A stretch of 64,000 nucleotides of DNA from Shinisaurus crocodilurus (GCA_021292165.1 CM037883.1:6426934-6490933); one strand, 5' to 3'. Positions 42,641 to 54,205 are shown, numbered from the stretch's first letter. The notes: generated by a model not told the origin, from the sequence alone. Numbers and translations are program-made.

Positions 42641-43628
42641 TGCCGCTCTCTGGGTGATCTTTTGTGGAGGGATGCTGAGCTTTCAGCACCGCTCCTGATG
42701 TCCCCTGAGTCCCAGAAGTTGCCCATCCCTGAATTATATGGTAGGTGTGTCATGCCAAATTCAGCATGAGGAGACATGCCGGCTCTTTTCTGCTAATTTA
42801 AGCGAGCACCAGTTATTTTGGGAGACAGGAGTGAGTGGTTCTCTTGATCATTCAAAAGGAAAATGGATCTGTGTCAGTTTCACTATGTTGGCTCTGCTCA
42901 TTGTTAGAAGTGAAATTAGCCTTGCATCTGAAATCAGAGAATCATAACAATAATTTGGGTCAAACATGCAGAGAGTATTTGTCTCTTCTGCACTGGCAGA
43001 ATTCAAGCAACTAACTCATCTGTGTAAGATGGGGCGGCTGGGGGGAGATTATTCTATTTATAAAGGATTCATTAAGAGGCATTAATGTTGTCTGTAAAGA
43101 GACAATATTATAATGTATTTAATTAAGTCGGACTTGAGATAGGAGATTAACAACTCACTTATTTTTCGATTGGGTAAGGTTAGCAATTGCTATCATATTG
43201 TCTCTTTGGGATCACCCCAGAGACAATTCCCAAAGTCCACTCTATGAGCTCCTAAATAAAGGAGGAGTTTCAAAGTTGTGACAGTAACTCATAACTTCCA
43301 CAGTGGTAGGAGGTTTCAGAATCAGTTTCCTTGTCAAGAGAGGGCTGTTTCCAAGGAGAATTGCGCTTCCAGGAAGCTTCTGGCACTGCAATTCTGCTTG
43401 CAAAGAAGGCACACGCTTCCCATGCATCTTGTTTTCCTGAAAGATCGCTGCAATTTTTTCTGCAGCAATGGCAAATTTGGTGGTGATGGAAAGCCCTTTC
43501 CTGCATCCCCAACAAGCGGGCCTCTGCCAGCGAGGGTGTCTTCAAAAGGGCCCCTTCTGCTAATCTTAGAAAGCAAGCAGGTTTAGACTGGGGTAGGCAG
43601 TTCTTCTGATAACCAGGCCCTAAGCCAT
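42641..43628. other. No gene recognised; AT-rich unique stretch at 43050-43230
   Basis: Two 90-100 codon frames at 43270-43586 lack family features. GAGACAATATTATAATG and CAATTGCTATCATATTGTC give a loose inverted pattern. Confidence 0.4.
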
Positions 43629-43768
43629 TTAGGGTGCAATCCTATGCATGTTTAGACAGAAAAACATTCTACAACTCCCAGCATTCCCAGCCAGTCATGA
43701 CTGACTGGGGAATGCTGGGACTTGTAGGACTTTTTTCTTTCTAAACATGCATAGGATTCCACTCCTAA
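43629..43768. mobile_element. TAAGGG foldback MITE, full length
   Basis: TTAGGGTGCAATCCTATGCA at the left and GCATAGGATTCCACTCCTAA at the right, with CTACAACTCCCAGCATTCC arms meeting at GTCATGACTG. Confidence 0.85.
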
Positions 43769-43895
43769 TTTGTTTTATTAAAAATGTTTACAATATGTCT
43801 CTGGCCTATGTTTTTAAGCTGCTGTTTTATAATTGCTTAATTTGGGTTTGATTATTTTAATGTATTTTATTTTGTTTGTGTAAGCCAACAACAAC
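43769..43895 (+). repeat. LINE 3'-UTR fragment
   Basis: TTTTATAATTGCTTAATTTGG and TATTTTAATGTATTTTATTTTG have the form of the LINE 3' UTR seen at 47800. Confidence 0.5.
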
Positions 43896-43996
43896 AAAAA
43901 TTCCTACAACTCCCAGCGTTCCCCAGCTGGCTGGGGCATGCTGGGCATTGTAGGACTTCCTTCTGTCTAAACAAGCATAGGATTGCACCCTTAGAG
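43896..43996. mobile_element. TAAGGG foldback MITE, left-truncated
   Basis: Arms around CCAGCTGGCTGG and the right end GCATAGGATTGCACCCTTA. The left tip is missing. Confidence 0.78.
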
Positions 43997-44668
43997 CCTG
44001 AAAGGTAATAAAAACCAACACCTTGAATTGATCCCAGAGAAAACCACTGACAACTAGTGCTGATCTTTCAGTATTGGGGTGATGTGATCACGATACCGTG
44101 CATGATACTGTTCAACTTGGGGGGGGGAGGACCAAGGCATTGACATGGGATGAAATAAAATCCCCCCCCAGTTCAAAACTGTGATCCCTATGCAGAGAAG
44201 CATGGCTTGAGACGGTGCTGGATGAGCACCCAGCAGATACATGGAAAAGCCCCCTGCAGATCAGCTCGAATGCTCATGTGGTGAGGCGCACATAAGAGGA
44301 TACAGGCTGTCCATCCAGCAACACAGATCCCATGGGGTTAAGCCAGCTGCTAGTATCCCACATCCAAGCATGAATGCCCCAATGTCATGTGAAGCTGGGG
44401 TGAGATTTACAATGAGCCAGTCTCTTACGCAAGACAGTGGCCCTCACATTCCTTTCCCCTAATTCGGAATTTCCCAGGAAGAATTGCCAGAAAATAATGC
44501 CCATATATTCATATACAGATGCACTGGAGGGACGCTTGAGTTCACAAATACAGTATCTCCATGGAGCAGCCGACTATGAGAATGAGTGGTAGTGTGGCAC
44601 AGCTTGGAGACTGGGCACCACCTTCCTAGTCAGCCCAGGAAGAGACTGGTTCTGCTGCTAGAAACATT
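43997..44668. other. No gene recognised; possible LINE UTR
   Basis: AAAGGTAATAAAAACCAACACC and GATCTTTCAGTATTGGGGTG suggest LINE 3'-UTR sequence to about 44110. The rest is unassigned. Confidence 0.4.
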
Positions 44669-44912
44669 TGTTTGTTTGTTTGTTTATTAGATATGCACCC
44701 CACCTTTTTTTCTTCTTGCAAGGAACCCAAGGCGGCTTACATGGTCCACCTCCTCCATTTTATCCTCACAACAACCCTGTGAGGTAGGTTAGGCTGAGAG
44801 TCAGTGACTGGCCCAAAGTCACCCAGTGAGCTTCATGACCAAGTAGGGACTAGAACTCAGATCTCCTGCATCCCAGTCCAGCACTTTAACCGCTACATCA
44901 CACTGTCTTTCA
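44669..44912 (-). repeat. MIR-like tRNA-derived SINE
   Basis: Reversed copy with (TTTG)n tail and head remnant CCGCTACATCACACTG. Confidence 0.88.
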
Positions 44913-44998
44913 CTGTGCTGAATTTTAAAAGTCTGAGAAAGCTGCACAGAGTTTGATGCTATCTGGCAGGTCTGTGCAGATTTCTCTAAGTTCTAGTG

Positions 44999-45108
44999 CA
45001 GTGTTCTCCAACCTTGTTTTCCAACCTTGGGTCCCCAGGTACGCTGGCTGGAGCATGCTGGGAGTTGTAGGTCAAAAACATCTGGGGACCCAAGGTTGGA
45101 GAACACTG
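44999..45108. mobile_element. Palindromic hAT MITE, family A, left-arm rearranged
   Basis: 110 bp with perfect 8-bp duplications TTCTAGTG (44991-44998 and 45109-45116). The left end repeats CCAACCTTG twice and lacks most of its arm. Confidence 0.93.
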
Positions 45109-45152
45109 TTCTAGTGTTTTAAAATTATTATTATGTTTGTGTTCCCTCTCAT

Positions 45153-45153
45153 G

Positions 45154-45181
<28 letters not shown>
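45153..45181. repeat. (CA)n microsatellite
   Basis: A CA run of about 28 bases. Confidence 0.95.
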
Positions 45182-45184
<3 letters not shown>

Positions 45185-45225
45185 GCCTTCAACGAGCTCA
45201 GACAGGGATTCAGCATGGGCTCTAT

Positions 45226-45421
45226 CCTATTTTATCCTTACAATAACCTTGCAAGGTAGGTTAGGTGGAGAGCTCGCTTATTTGTTTGATTTTTATCCCA
45301 CCCTCCCCCCGCCAGGGAGCTCAGGGAAATATACATGGCCCTTTCCCCTGCCCCTCCCATTTTATCCATACAACACCCCTGCGAGGAAGGTTAGGCTAAA
45401 AGGTGGTAACTGGCCCAAGTT
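45226..45421 (-). repeat. MIR-like SINE pieces, rearranged
   Basis: Two successive reversed CORE-like stretches (TCCTTACAATAACCTTGCAAG and CATACAACACCCCTGCGAGG) around a tail segment suggest one SINE inserted in or joined to another. Confidence 0.6.
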
Positions 45422-45774
45422 CAAAATACATCAGCAAAAAGTGGGGGGAGGGAGAGACGGGGACACAGATTTGCATAAATCTTGTGATATGCTAATTTAT
45501 ATGTATGCACGCAAATTTGGAAATATTTACTATCATTTAAATAGCAATATAATGCATCCCACACTAGGGGGGAAGACTGAGGCTAGGTGACCTGTGTGCC
45601 TGCTCTGTCTTCTGTTCAGGTGCTAAGTGTTGATGGGAAAATTCACAGCCCTGGGTTCTTCCTGTTTATGGTTCTTTATCTTTAAATCAGACTTGGAATG
45701 GATAGTCCCTCAAACAGAAGACTTTCCCCTAGCTCGAGACACCTTGTTGTGCAATTCTATGTGTGCCTTCCTGA

Positions 45775-46073
45775 CAGAGGTGGTGCTAGGGGGAGGCCCA
45801 CTAGGGCAGGAGCCCCGAATCTTTCATTTGGAGCCCTGAATCTCTGGGAGGCCAGCTGCCCCACCGCCCTGCTGTCCATGGACACTTGCTGAAAGAAACG
45901 TACAGGGGCCTTGATGATCCCTGTTGCATCTGACCCCCCTGGATGTGTGCTTTTTGCACACATGTGCTTCACCTCTTGCTGCCCCCACACCTGAAATCCA
46001 ATGCCCTCCTCTCCTCTGTCCATACATCCCTTTTTACAAATAGGGGTGTCCTTAAGGGATAGGGTCCTTTAAA

Positions 46074-46122
<49 letters not shown>

Positions 46123-46223
46123 TTTAGAGCATATGTAAATTAACATATGCAAGTTTGTGCAATTTTTTCGTCCTGTGGGCCTGAGCCTCGGCTGGATCTT
46201 TTAGGGACCTAGCACTGCCCCTG
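45775..46223 (-). mobile_element. Family D hAT element, deletion derivative
   Basis: 449 bp with ends CAGAGGTGGTGCTAGG and CCTAGCACTGCCCCTG. Perfect 8-bp duplications CTTCCTGA at 45767-45774 and 46224-46231. A (CA)n tract of about 46 bases is at 46074-46119. It lacks about 400 bases of the 51569 copy. Confidence 0.93.
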
Positions 46224-46928
46224 CTTCCTGAGTCATTAATTTGAACCTGGCCTCAGGGTTGTAGCAAAAAAACAAAGTAGATCCCGCAAGTTGAAAGTCT
46301 GCCCGCTTCTGATCTAAAGCACTTACTATTCTATTATTGTTGCTTTCCAGTATTATTAAAAACTGCTTTGATTGTTATTGTAATAGAAAAGCGCTGGGAT
46401 GGAAATAATAAACTGAACCCAACTCTGGCACCAGAGCTGCGGCCCAAGCCCGTCTGGATGTGCGAGGGCATGGAAAGCAGCGGCGTTTTACACTGCGCTC
46501 ACGGGCGTTGCTTTTCCCGGGAGTGAAGCCACAAATGGTCACAACCCCAAAGAGGATACCCAACTAGGAGCAAATCATCCAACCCAGTCGTGAGATTCAA
46601 TGTCTATATTGACAGGGGAAGATCCATCTTTTTTCTTTCTTCTTCTCTGTGATAACTCAATTGCCGACTTTGCAAGGACAGGCTGAGACAGGGGTGATGT
46701 ACGGAAAGGTGGCTTGAGAGAGGATGCTTGGATTGGGTGCTCGGGCATGTGCTGTGATGAAGATGAAACTTGGCTTCTCTGATACCCCAGCTGCTGTCTT
46801 CTCAGTTCTCACTCAGCCTTCCGAAAGCTATACCTAAATCTTCGCTCTGACAGATGAGATGGGAAGGCAAACAGGCTGCTAAAATTGCCTCCTCTCACAC
46901 ACAGAGCTCTCAAATGACAACATGGATG
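46224..46928. other. No gene recognised
   Basis: Unassigned sequence. 46430-46560 is moderately GC-rich without exon signatures. Confidence 0.4.
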
Positions 46929-46942
46929 CTGCCACCTGGTGG
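46929..46942 (-). promoter_or_regulatory. Candidate CTCF site
   Basis: CTGCCACCTGGTGG; the other strand reads CCACCAGGTGGCAG, an excellent match to the vertebrate CTCF core. Confidence 0.6.
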
Positions 46943-47067
46943 CCATTGACAAATTGAAGGATGGCAGCTCCCCAGTTTGAGCTGTCCATAATAACCCATG
47001 GGAGGGATTCATCATCCCATCCTCTCGTGTTCTTTTGGCTCTGGCAGAGGTCTTTGGCCTAGTGCGG

Positions 47068-47322
47068 AGAGCCAGTGCGGCGTAGTAGTGGTTGGAGTGT
47101 TGGACTGGGACTCGGGAGATTCGGGTTCTAGTCCCCACTCAGTCACGAAGCTCGTTGGGTGATTTTTGGGGCCTGCCACTGACTCTCAGCCTATCCTACC
47201 TCACAGGGTTGTTGTGAGGATAAAGTGGAGAGGAGGAGGACCATGTAAACCACCGTGGGTTCCTTGCAAGAGGAAAAAGGCAGGATATAAATGCGATAAT
47301 TAATCAAATAAATAAATAAAGG
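47068..47322 (+). repeat. MIR-like tRNA-derived SINE, full length
   Basis: Head GTGCGGCGTAGTAGTGGTTGG, box B GGGTTCTAGTCCCC, CORE-like body and (AAAT)n tail. Confidence 0.9.
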
Positions 47323-47335
47323 CGAGGAACAGCAG

Positions 47336-47385
47336 AAGAAGAAGAGGAAGAGGAGGAGGAGGAGGAGGAGGAGGAGGAGGAGGAG
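47336..47385. repeat. (GAA/GGA)n microsatellite
   Basis: A purine-only tract with GAA units passing into about a dozen GGA units. Confidence 0.92.
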
Positions 47386-47419
47386 CTTGGCAGCTAATGG
47401 TTTGGCTGTTTATTAAAAA

Positions 47420-47712
47420 ATCAATCTATCCATTTCAGACACTTCCTGGCCATCTCCACCTTTCTCCTTCAGCTGTTCCCTCTTCCAGTCTGCCTCCCCA
47501 TCTGAGGCTCCTCTCTCTAACCATCTGCTCTTGTCCTCAACCCTCTGCACTACTGACTTTGGTGCTGACCTTCAAAGGCCTACACAGCTTGGGACCTGAG
47601 TACCTGAAGGAAGAGCTGTCCCCTTATCAAATGCACCCAGATAATGTGCGTTGAGATCAGCAAGTGTGGCCCTCCTTCAGTTGCCCTGCCACCTGAGGTG
47701 AGGCAGGTGAAA

Positions 47713-47751
<39 letters not shown>

Positions 47752-47990
47752 TTCAGTGGTGGCACCTCATTTGTGCACTCCCCAGCCTTTTAGGTTTCCA
47801 AGCTCTGAGTTTTAATTATTTTAATCCGTGGCTTTTAATTGCTGGCCTCGCTTGGTTTTGTCTGTTGTTGTTTTTTTTTTCTGAGCTTGCCTCACTTTTA
47901 TATTGTTACATCTGGCTGCTAACTGCCCTAGAAAACAATTGGTTGAAGGGCAGTATACAAATTCATTTTAAAGAATAACATACTGCCAAC
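47420..47990 (+). pseudogene. CR1-like LINE ORF2 C-terminal remnant and 3' UTR
   Basis: LTFKGLHSLGPEYLKEELSPY resembles the conserved ALKALHGLGP-type region near the end of CR1/L2-group ORF2, followed by TFQWWHL-type sequence and an AT-rich 3' UTR ending GGGCAGTATACAAATTC. A GA microsatellite (47718-47749) has expanded in it. Confidence 0.7.
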
Positions 47991-48439
47991 CCTTCCGCTT
48001 GGTCTGCTGCTGTCTGGCCCCTCCTTTCCTCGGCTTCTGCTTCTTTTTACACCTTTCTTTCCTAGGTGCTTCAAGGATCAAGCCAGCTGACAAAATGCTA
48101 ACCAGAAGCCTGTCGGCCTGCCTGTTCCCATGGCATCAGGGCAAGACAACCAATCACTACCACAGGTTTTATTAGCACCAAATCACATAGGTAGCAATCC
48201 TATGCTCCCCAGGAGGGTGGCTGAGGGGCCACAGAGAGGATGCCCCACCAGTGGAAAGATCTGCCACCTTTACGGAACTCCCAGGGATGTTGAAACAGGG
48301 GAGGGCCATAGATCTGCAGGATCCTAAGCCTCTTTGTTCCCCCAATTCACTCACAAACAGGCCCCCAAACTACACCAGCCCTAATTCCCCCTCGTTGCAG
48401 TCATCTCCTGCCCTCGCAACAGTGAGCTAGCAAGGCTTT
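47991..48439. other. No gene recognised
   Basis: 48188-48280 has words GGTAGCAATCCTATGC and GAGGGTGGCTGAGGGGCC that recall family G/TAAGGG ends but no second end is seen. Confidence 0.4.
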
Positions 48440-48979
48440 TGTCATGGACCGGGACTCTGAACCTCATCCTCAGAAGATTCCAAACCCTTGTCCTCAGAGG
48501 AAGAGACTCCAGAGGAGATGGTTCAGGGAGAAGGCTCAGCTGCGGAAAGGTGTCGCGAGGCTTCTACAGCCCCAGGATCCAGTTCTGCAGAAAGACCCCA
48601 GAGGTCAGGTCCCCTACATCCAGGGGAGGTGGCATTGCCATCCTCAGACTTTGGGGTCTCAGGCTCAGAGGAAACTAACATGCAACAGTCGCTTCCACGT
48701 CACTGCAGCCTGAGCTTGCTAATACAAGCCCGGCCCCTTTTACAGACAGAGCCTCGGACAGTATGGAGATGGGCCAACCAGCCTAAATCCATCAACACTT
48801 CTATTTAAAACCTCAGTCTTGCTCTGATCCTTGTTGGAGCAACATACAGCATACAGGCAACCCTGTCTAGTTTCCAGCCCCAGCACCACTTGGAGCTTTC
48901 CACGGTGCTGATCACTTTTTGTCTTGCTTCCTTTCTGAGAAACCTGACCTAACCTCTGCTCCTGATCTGATCCATGACA
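48440..48979 (+). mobile_element. Candidate solo LTR
   Basis: 540 bp beginning TGTCATGGA and ending TCCATGACA, a perfect 9-bp inverted terminus with TG...CA as in LTRs. CTATTTAAAACC near 48812 may be the TATA region, with CTTGTTGGAGCAACA after it. No convincing flanking duplication is visible. A Gypsy-type LTR is my best guess. The three overlapping frames inside are probably noncoding. Confidence 0.6.
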
Positions 48980-49079
48980 GAACTCTGCAACCCAAGCCAC
49001 ATCACAGAGCATAATCAGAACTCACGGCCTGAAAAAAAAAGTGCAGCTTTGGATGTGGTGGTTGCTCTACCACGGACTC

Positions 49080-49102
49080 GCCCCACCACCACCACCACCA
49101 CC
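49080..49102. repeat. (CCA)n short tract
   Basis: CCACCACCACCACCACCACC in a run of about 22 bases. Confidence 0.85.
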
Positions 49103-49109
49103 AAAGGAT

Positions 49110-49840
49110 TGCTCTCTGCCCATGTATCTCTCGCCTCACGCCCACCAGCACTCAGGTGGCTGCATTTTGCACCAGCTGAAGTTTCCAGGCCATCTTCAAA
49201 GGCAGTCCCATGTACAGCACATTAGTCCAGCCTGGACATCATTAGACTGCATGGACAAGTGAGGAAAGGTCCATCCTTTCCAGATAGGGCCACAGCTGGA
49301 GCACCAGCCTAAGCTGGTAAAATGCACACCTGGACACCACAGCCACCTGGGCTTCCCCAGTTAGCACAAGAGTCCAGGAGGACTCCGAGACTACGTACTT
49401 GGTCTTTTATTTAGGGGGAGTGCAATCCCATCTAAGACCAGCTGTAAACCTCCATCCAGAGTAGTTGGCTTCCCAACCCACAGTACCTCCATCTTGTCTG
49501 GATTAAGCTTCGACTTGTTTACCCTCATCTGCCCTAAAATAGCCTCCAGACACGGGTTCACAACTTTGACAGCCTCTCTGAGATGTGTCGATGGAAACAA
49601 GAGGTGGAGCTGTTGACACTTCAGTCCAGACCTCCTCGTGACTCCCCCCACAGCGGTTTCATGTAAATGTTTAAAAAGCATGGGGGACAGGATGGAACCT
49701 TGTGACACCCCACAGGCTAACAGCCATGGGGTGAAATAAAAGTCCCCTGGCACCCGCTTCTGAGACCGCTCCTCCAGGAAGGACCAGAACCACTTTAAAA
49801 CTGTTCCTCCTAAGCCCAACCCAGATAAAGTGATATCAAG
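49110..49840 (-). pseudogene. CR1-like LINE reverse transcriptase remnant
   Basis: On the minus strand from 49819: GTVLKWFWSFLEERSQKR, then GVSQGSILSPMLF (the RT motif normally GVPQGSVLSPLLF), REAVKVVNPCLEAILGQMR and NKSKLNPDKMEVLWVG, all typical of CR1-group RT. The catalytic A-D-D block that should follow GLKCQQ is missing, so a small deletion has removed the active site. The 3' part to about 49110 is noncoding tail. Confidence 0.85.
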
Positions 49841-50544
49841 ATGCTAAATATTGCTACAAAATGTGTGTGTAGAGGGAGGGAAGGCACAGATTGTTCAGAG
49901 GCCGTATTAATTAATTTTCAGTCCCAAGAAGAGTACAGTGGTTACATTTGTCTTTATAGATCTATCAACTAAAGCTTTAGCTGAACACTAAACTGTCCCA
50001 CATCTGTGGTCTGAAGGCACATGATATGGCCAACGGATTGAAGCTAAGCAGATCTGGAACCCGCCAGTGAGAGATCATCCGGTTCACCACATGTCTGTCA
50101 CAGAAGAAAGATGGGGTACAAATGTAAATTAATAAGTATATTGATTGATTGATTGATTGACGCAGACCTGTCAACCTCAAAGGGGTTCCATTTCAGCACA
50201 TGCAAGCAGTATCTGGCAGAAGGAAGCCACCTCACAGCTCTGCTTCTCGCTTCTCGTAATCCTTCTGCACGTTGGTTGTGTGAATCCATCTTCTGCGCCC
50301 TCAAATAGGTCCCTTTGATAAGCAATTCCTAAAGAAACCTGACAGGGAAGACGATGCTGCTGACCACACACAAGCTCAACCCTTTGGTGAAGAATTCGTA
50401 ATCAAAGCAAACCAAAACAAACAGAAAAGCTGTTGTTTTCTCTCCCTTTCCCCAGCTTACCATATTAATGAGACTATAAATAAGACTTCTAAGGATAAAA
50501 CCTGACACTTTCCTTTCCTTTTTTAGCTCAGACATTCTCTCATG
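49841..50544. other. No gene recognised; (GATT)n at about 50141-50160
   Basis: GGGGTACAAATGTAAATTAAT followed by the GATT repeat looks like a LINE or SINE 3' tail. The rest is unassigned. Confidence 0.45.
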
Positions 50545-50815
50545 ATGTTTGAAAACTTAAGGCTGGGTGGGGGGATCTCTTTCAGCAAAAGGGCCCAATG
50601 AATTCAGTTTTGGAGAAGCTCCTGGGGACCGCATTCCAGCGGGGCCGAAGCCAAAAGAGGCAGGGCCAAAAATACAACAAATACCAGCATATTTTGGCTT
50701 AAAACTCATACTGCCAATAACGAAGCCTTAGCGAGGCATTATTTCAACCTTTCAGAATGGGGGGAGGGGAAACTGCACAAAAGCCGGGAAACCACCCAAC
50801 AATCAGTGGTTGGGG
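50545..50815 (-). mobile_element. Family E hAT-like element
   Basis: CAAATACCAGCATATTTTGGC, CAACCTTTCAGAATGGGGG and AAACCACCCAACAATCAGTGG are the reverse of 34194. Confidence 0.65.
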
Positions 50816-51339
50816 GGAAAGGGGAAGGGGCATGGCCTGAGGTCCCCCCTCCCCAATTCAAGGAGACCAGCTTTGTTGCTTGTCCTTCACAGCAGGGATT
50901 AGGAGCCTCTGACCCATGGAGATTCTCTATCCAGCCTGCCAGGGTCTTCTCTAACCCCCACCCCCTCTCCTGTCAGGTAAACGCTCTTATCTCCAATCAG
51001 CACCTGTCCTGATCAGAGATTAGAGCTTTTCCCTGGTGCACAATGAGAAACAGAGCTTTTGTCACGGTGCAACTGGGAAAGGCTTTTATCTCCGATCAGC
51101 TGCTTATTGGAGGTAAGAGCTTTTCCCTGCAGGAGAGAGGGGCCTTAGCCTAGGGAGGAAGCTGCTGAGTGATTCAGTTCTGCTTACTTGTGAGACTTGT
51201 CCTGCTTACTTGTGAAGGTTGTCCTGCTTACTTCTGAATAAATATACAGAGGCTTGGTACTGGGGATGCTATAGAAGTGCTACTAAGTGATTCAGTCCTG
51301 CTTACTTCTGAGCAGACATACACAGGTTTGTCATGCTCA
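50816..51339. other. No gene recognised; local direct repeats
   Basis: CCTGCTTACTTGTGA recurs at about 51178, 51199, 51222 and 51297 (as CTTACTTCTGA), and TTATCTCCGATCAG/TTATCTCCAATCAG at about 50987 and 51087. These are short, local duplications. Confidence 0.5.
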
Positions 51340-51480
51340 CTTCTGAGTAGGCTCAAAATTGGTAATAATTTCGGCCTTGCCCACTTTGCTTTTGGCTCTG
51401 CCCACAGATAGAATGTGGTTCCTGAGACCTTTCCCAGTTTGGAATTTGGCCCTTGGGCTGAAAAGGGTCCCCCACTACTG
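51340..51480 (+). mobile_element. Family E hAT-like element, 3' part
   Basis: CTTTTGGCTCTGCCCACAG, GAATGTGGTTCCTGAGACC and GGAATTTGGCCCTTGGGCTG. Confidence 0.62.
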
Positions 51481-51568
51481 TTGTACAGCCACACTCCTCT
51501 TTTTATTCACCTGAGATTCTGGCTTGCTTCCAGGTGAGGCTTTTATTGTAAAAACAGGAGGGTCCACA

Positions 51569-51669
51569 CAGGGATGGTGCTAGGTGCTGAAAAGATCTGG
51601 GGCTCAGGCCCACAGGACAAAAAAAAATGCACAAATTTGCATATGCTAACTTACATATGCTCTAAAGTC

Positions 51670-51711
<42 letters not shown>

Positions 51712-52426
51712 TCTTTGAAGGACCCTGTCTCCTAAGGACACCCCTATTTGTAAAAAGGGATGTATGGACAGGGGAGAGGAGGGCATTTGATTTCAGGAAA
51801 AAAACCTCAGGCAGAAAGATTGGGGGGGCAGCAGGAGGTGAAGCAATGGGCAAAAGCCAGCTAGTCCAGGGGGATCAGATGCAACAGGGGTCATCAGGGC
51901 CCCTGTACTTTTCTTTCAGTAAGTGTCCATGGACAGCAGGGTGGTGGGGCAGATGGCCTCCCAGAGATTCAGGGCTCCAAATGAAAGATTTGGGACTCCT
52001 GCCCTAGTGGGCCGCCCCCTAACACTGCCTGTGCTGCCTTCTTCCTCCAGGCCCAGTCTGTATGGCTGCCAAGAGGAAGAGCACAAGAGGTTGCTCTTCT
52101 CTTTGCTCCTCTCACTGCTCACTTGATCCAAGATGTCAGGTGGGACAGGCACCAACAGCAAGGAGGAGAAGGAGCTAGGCTAGGGGGTCAGCGGTGGCAG
52201 TGGGCCCCCTGCCAGTGCGTGGGCCTTGGCAAGTTCCCAGTGATGCCGATCCCCAACACCAGCTATGTAAGCCATGGTTGTGGGAGGCCAAACTGACAAA
52301 CAACAGTCTGGAATGACTTCTTTGCAGAGGTCCTCTTAATGATGCATAAGAATTAAGAGTTCGCACAGCACTCAGCAAAGCACAATAATAACCATCCCTA
52401 GTGGGCCAGCCCTAACACCACCCATG
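51569..52426 (+). mobile_element. Family D hAT element, longest complete copy
   Basis: 858 bp with ends CAGGGATGGTGCTAGG and, on the other strand, CATGGGTGGTGTTAGGG. Perfect 8-bp duplications GGTCCACA at 51561-51568 and 52427-52434. A GT tract (about 51670-51713) is inside. Frames are short and interrupted, so it is nonautonomous. Confidence 0.94.
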
Positions 52427-52434
52427 GGTCCACA

Positions 52435-52859
52435 GGCCAGCAATTTCCCCTGGTCTACAGAGGTGTATTTGAATTAGCCGCGTTGGAAATAAATACACGA
52501 TTGACCCAGAATTAATTCACTGTAAAAGGAAGCAACTTTAAAAGGAAGCGACAGCGATTCTAATGTGAAGCTTTAGGAACTGACACTCTGAAACTGCAGC
52601 AGGCGTTGCAACTAGGACAAAGTGGGTTTTGAAGGAGTGTTTTGTTCCAAAAGGCTTTTACTAATTGAAGGGTTGGTAAGGTGATGATTGAATTATGCAT
52701 AGAGTTTTCTCTGATTTCTTTCAGCCAAAAATGTGTAGGACCACATTCACTGCTAAAGTAACCTCAAAATTGAATTCTTCTTGTCAAATAGAGGATCATA
52801 TGTTGCATTTTTGCTCCCGCAAAAGGTTCAGAGTGGCATTTTGAGTCTCACAACAACCT
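52435..52859. other. No gene recognised
   Basis: Unassigned; a short direct repeat AAAAGGAAGCAACT/AAAAGGAAGCGAC lies near 52526-52549. Confidence 0.4.
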
Positions 52860-53140
52860 TTAAAAAAAAATTAAGCTACTTCTATACCATGTGATATACT
52901 AAGATCTCCAAGTGGTTTACATAAAAATACATACCTAATACAATATAGAAACCAATGCAAAAACAATATACAATAATAAATAAATTTAAAATGTTACAAC
53001 AACAACAACAACAACAACAACAGTAAAACAGATCAGTGTCATGGTCAGTTACAAGTCAGGGAAAGTCTGAGTGAACAGGTGCATCTTCAAGAGATATTTG
53101 AAGTTTGACGCAGTTTCCACCTCTCAGACCACACGTGGAA
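52860..53140 (-). repeat. LINE 3'-UTR, reversed, with (CAA)n
   Basis: CTATACCATGTGATATACTAAG, CCAAGTGGTTTACATAAAAA and a CAACAA run at 52998-53022. The 5S-derived SINE follows directly. Confidence 0.6.
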
Positions 53141-53303
53141 GGCCTGTGGCTCACGCTGGCTCAGCTTGTCTGAGCGTGGAAAGCTAAGCAGGGTCAGGCC
53201 TGGTTATTACTTGGACGGGAGACCCCTCCTCTAGTTTCCTGCACTGAGCAGGGGGTTGGACTCGATGGCCTTGTAGGCCCCTTCCAACTCTATGATCTAT
53301 GAA
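53141..53303 (+). repeat. 5S-derived SINE, full length
   Basis: GGCCTGTGGCTCACGCTGG, AAGCTAAGCAGGGTC, GGGAGACC, and tail GGTTGGACTCGATGGCC to CTATGATCTATGA. Confidence 0.88.
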
Positions 53304-53594
53304 AAAGGCTGTTCCAGAAGGTGAGTGGCCCTGCCGCTGTTGGCCGTGGGGTGACCCGTGGATTCTTCCCGGGAGGGGGGGGATTCCTCCACAACGCAGG
53401 GCTTGGAGTTCCAGTCCAACCCATCTGGAGGGCACCAGGTTGGGGAAGGCTGCTTTACTAATCTGGCGACCACCATTTTAATCTCGGCTCCGGCATGGAA
53501 CGAGTCACGGAATTCACCTTTGAGCTTCCATCCTTCACATGGACAGATCTGGAAGTGTGTTGTTTGTACTTGGATGTTATATTTCTTTTGTTGA

Positions 53595-53597
<3 letters not shown>

Positions 53598-53629
<32 letters not shown>

Positions 53630-53644
53630 GTGTGCACGCGTGTA
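53598..53644. repeat. (GT)n microsatellite
   Basis: GT run with GC variants, about 45 bases. Confidence 0.93.
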
Positions 53645-54205
53645 TGGGAGGGGGTGGAAATCAAGCACATGAGATTGTTGTGCTTTGGCAAAAATAATGA
53701 CATGCTTTAAAATGTTAATTTTCTATGTTACAGATACAAAGAAGGGTGTGTTCGTCCTGGAAGGGGCTGAGGAGAGGTCGAGGATCTTTCTGTGGAGCAC
53801 ACAGCATTCCCAGCTGCCTGGTGTAACTAAGTGATGGAATGCTGCTATGAGTCAAGGCCTCTAAAATAAGTCTGTTTATGCTTCAGAAAGGAGAGGGGGG
53901 GTGTAGTGGATGGATAGCATCAACAATGCCCCCCCCCCCGTCCTCTTCGTCTTGCAGCCACTTAACCAGAAAGATAGCAGGCAGATGAATTTCATGTGCC
54001 GAACGTCACATACCAAAGCAGTATGCCACGGTCTAGCATGCCAGCACTCAAACCCTAAAACAAATAATCAGTCTAAATAAATCCAGGGGGAAAACAAAAC
54101 TCTGCCTGGTAAAAATTGCTTAACAATGGGTCGGCAACATGGCCCTGTTGCAAAGGGCTTTTGGCCTGCTCTCCTGACAAAGCTATGCCAGCCACGTGAG
54201 GAGGC
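53645..54205. other. No gene recognised
   Basis: Unassigned, with a poly-C run at about 53930. Confidence 0.4.

Noticed and set aside
48439..48808. Three overlapping frames as a short protein gene
   Set aside because: They sit inside the candidate LTR, in all three frames, without family similarity.
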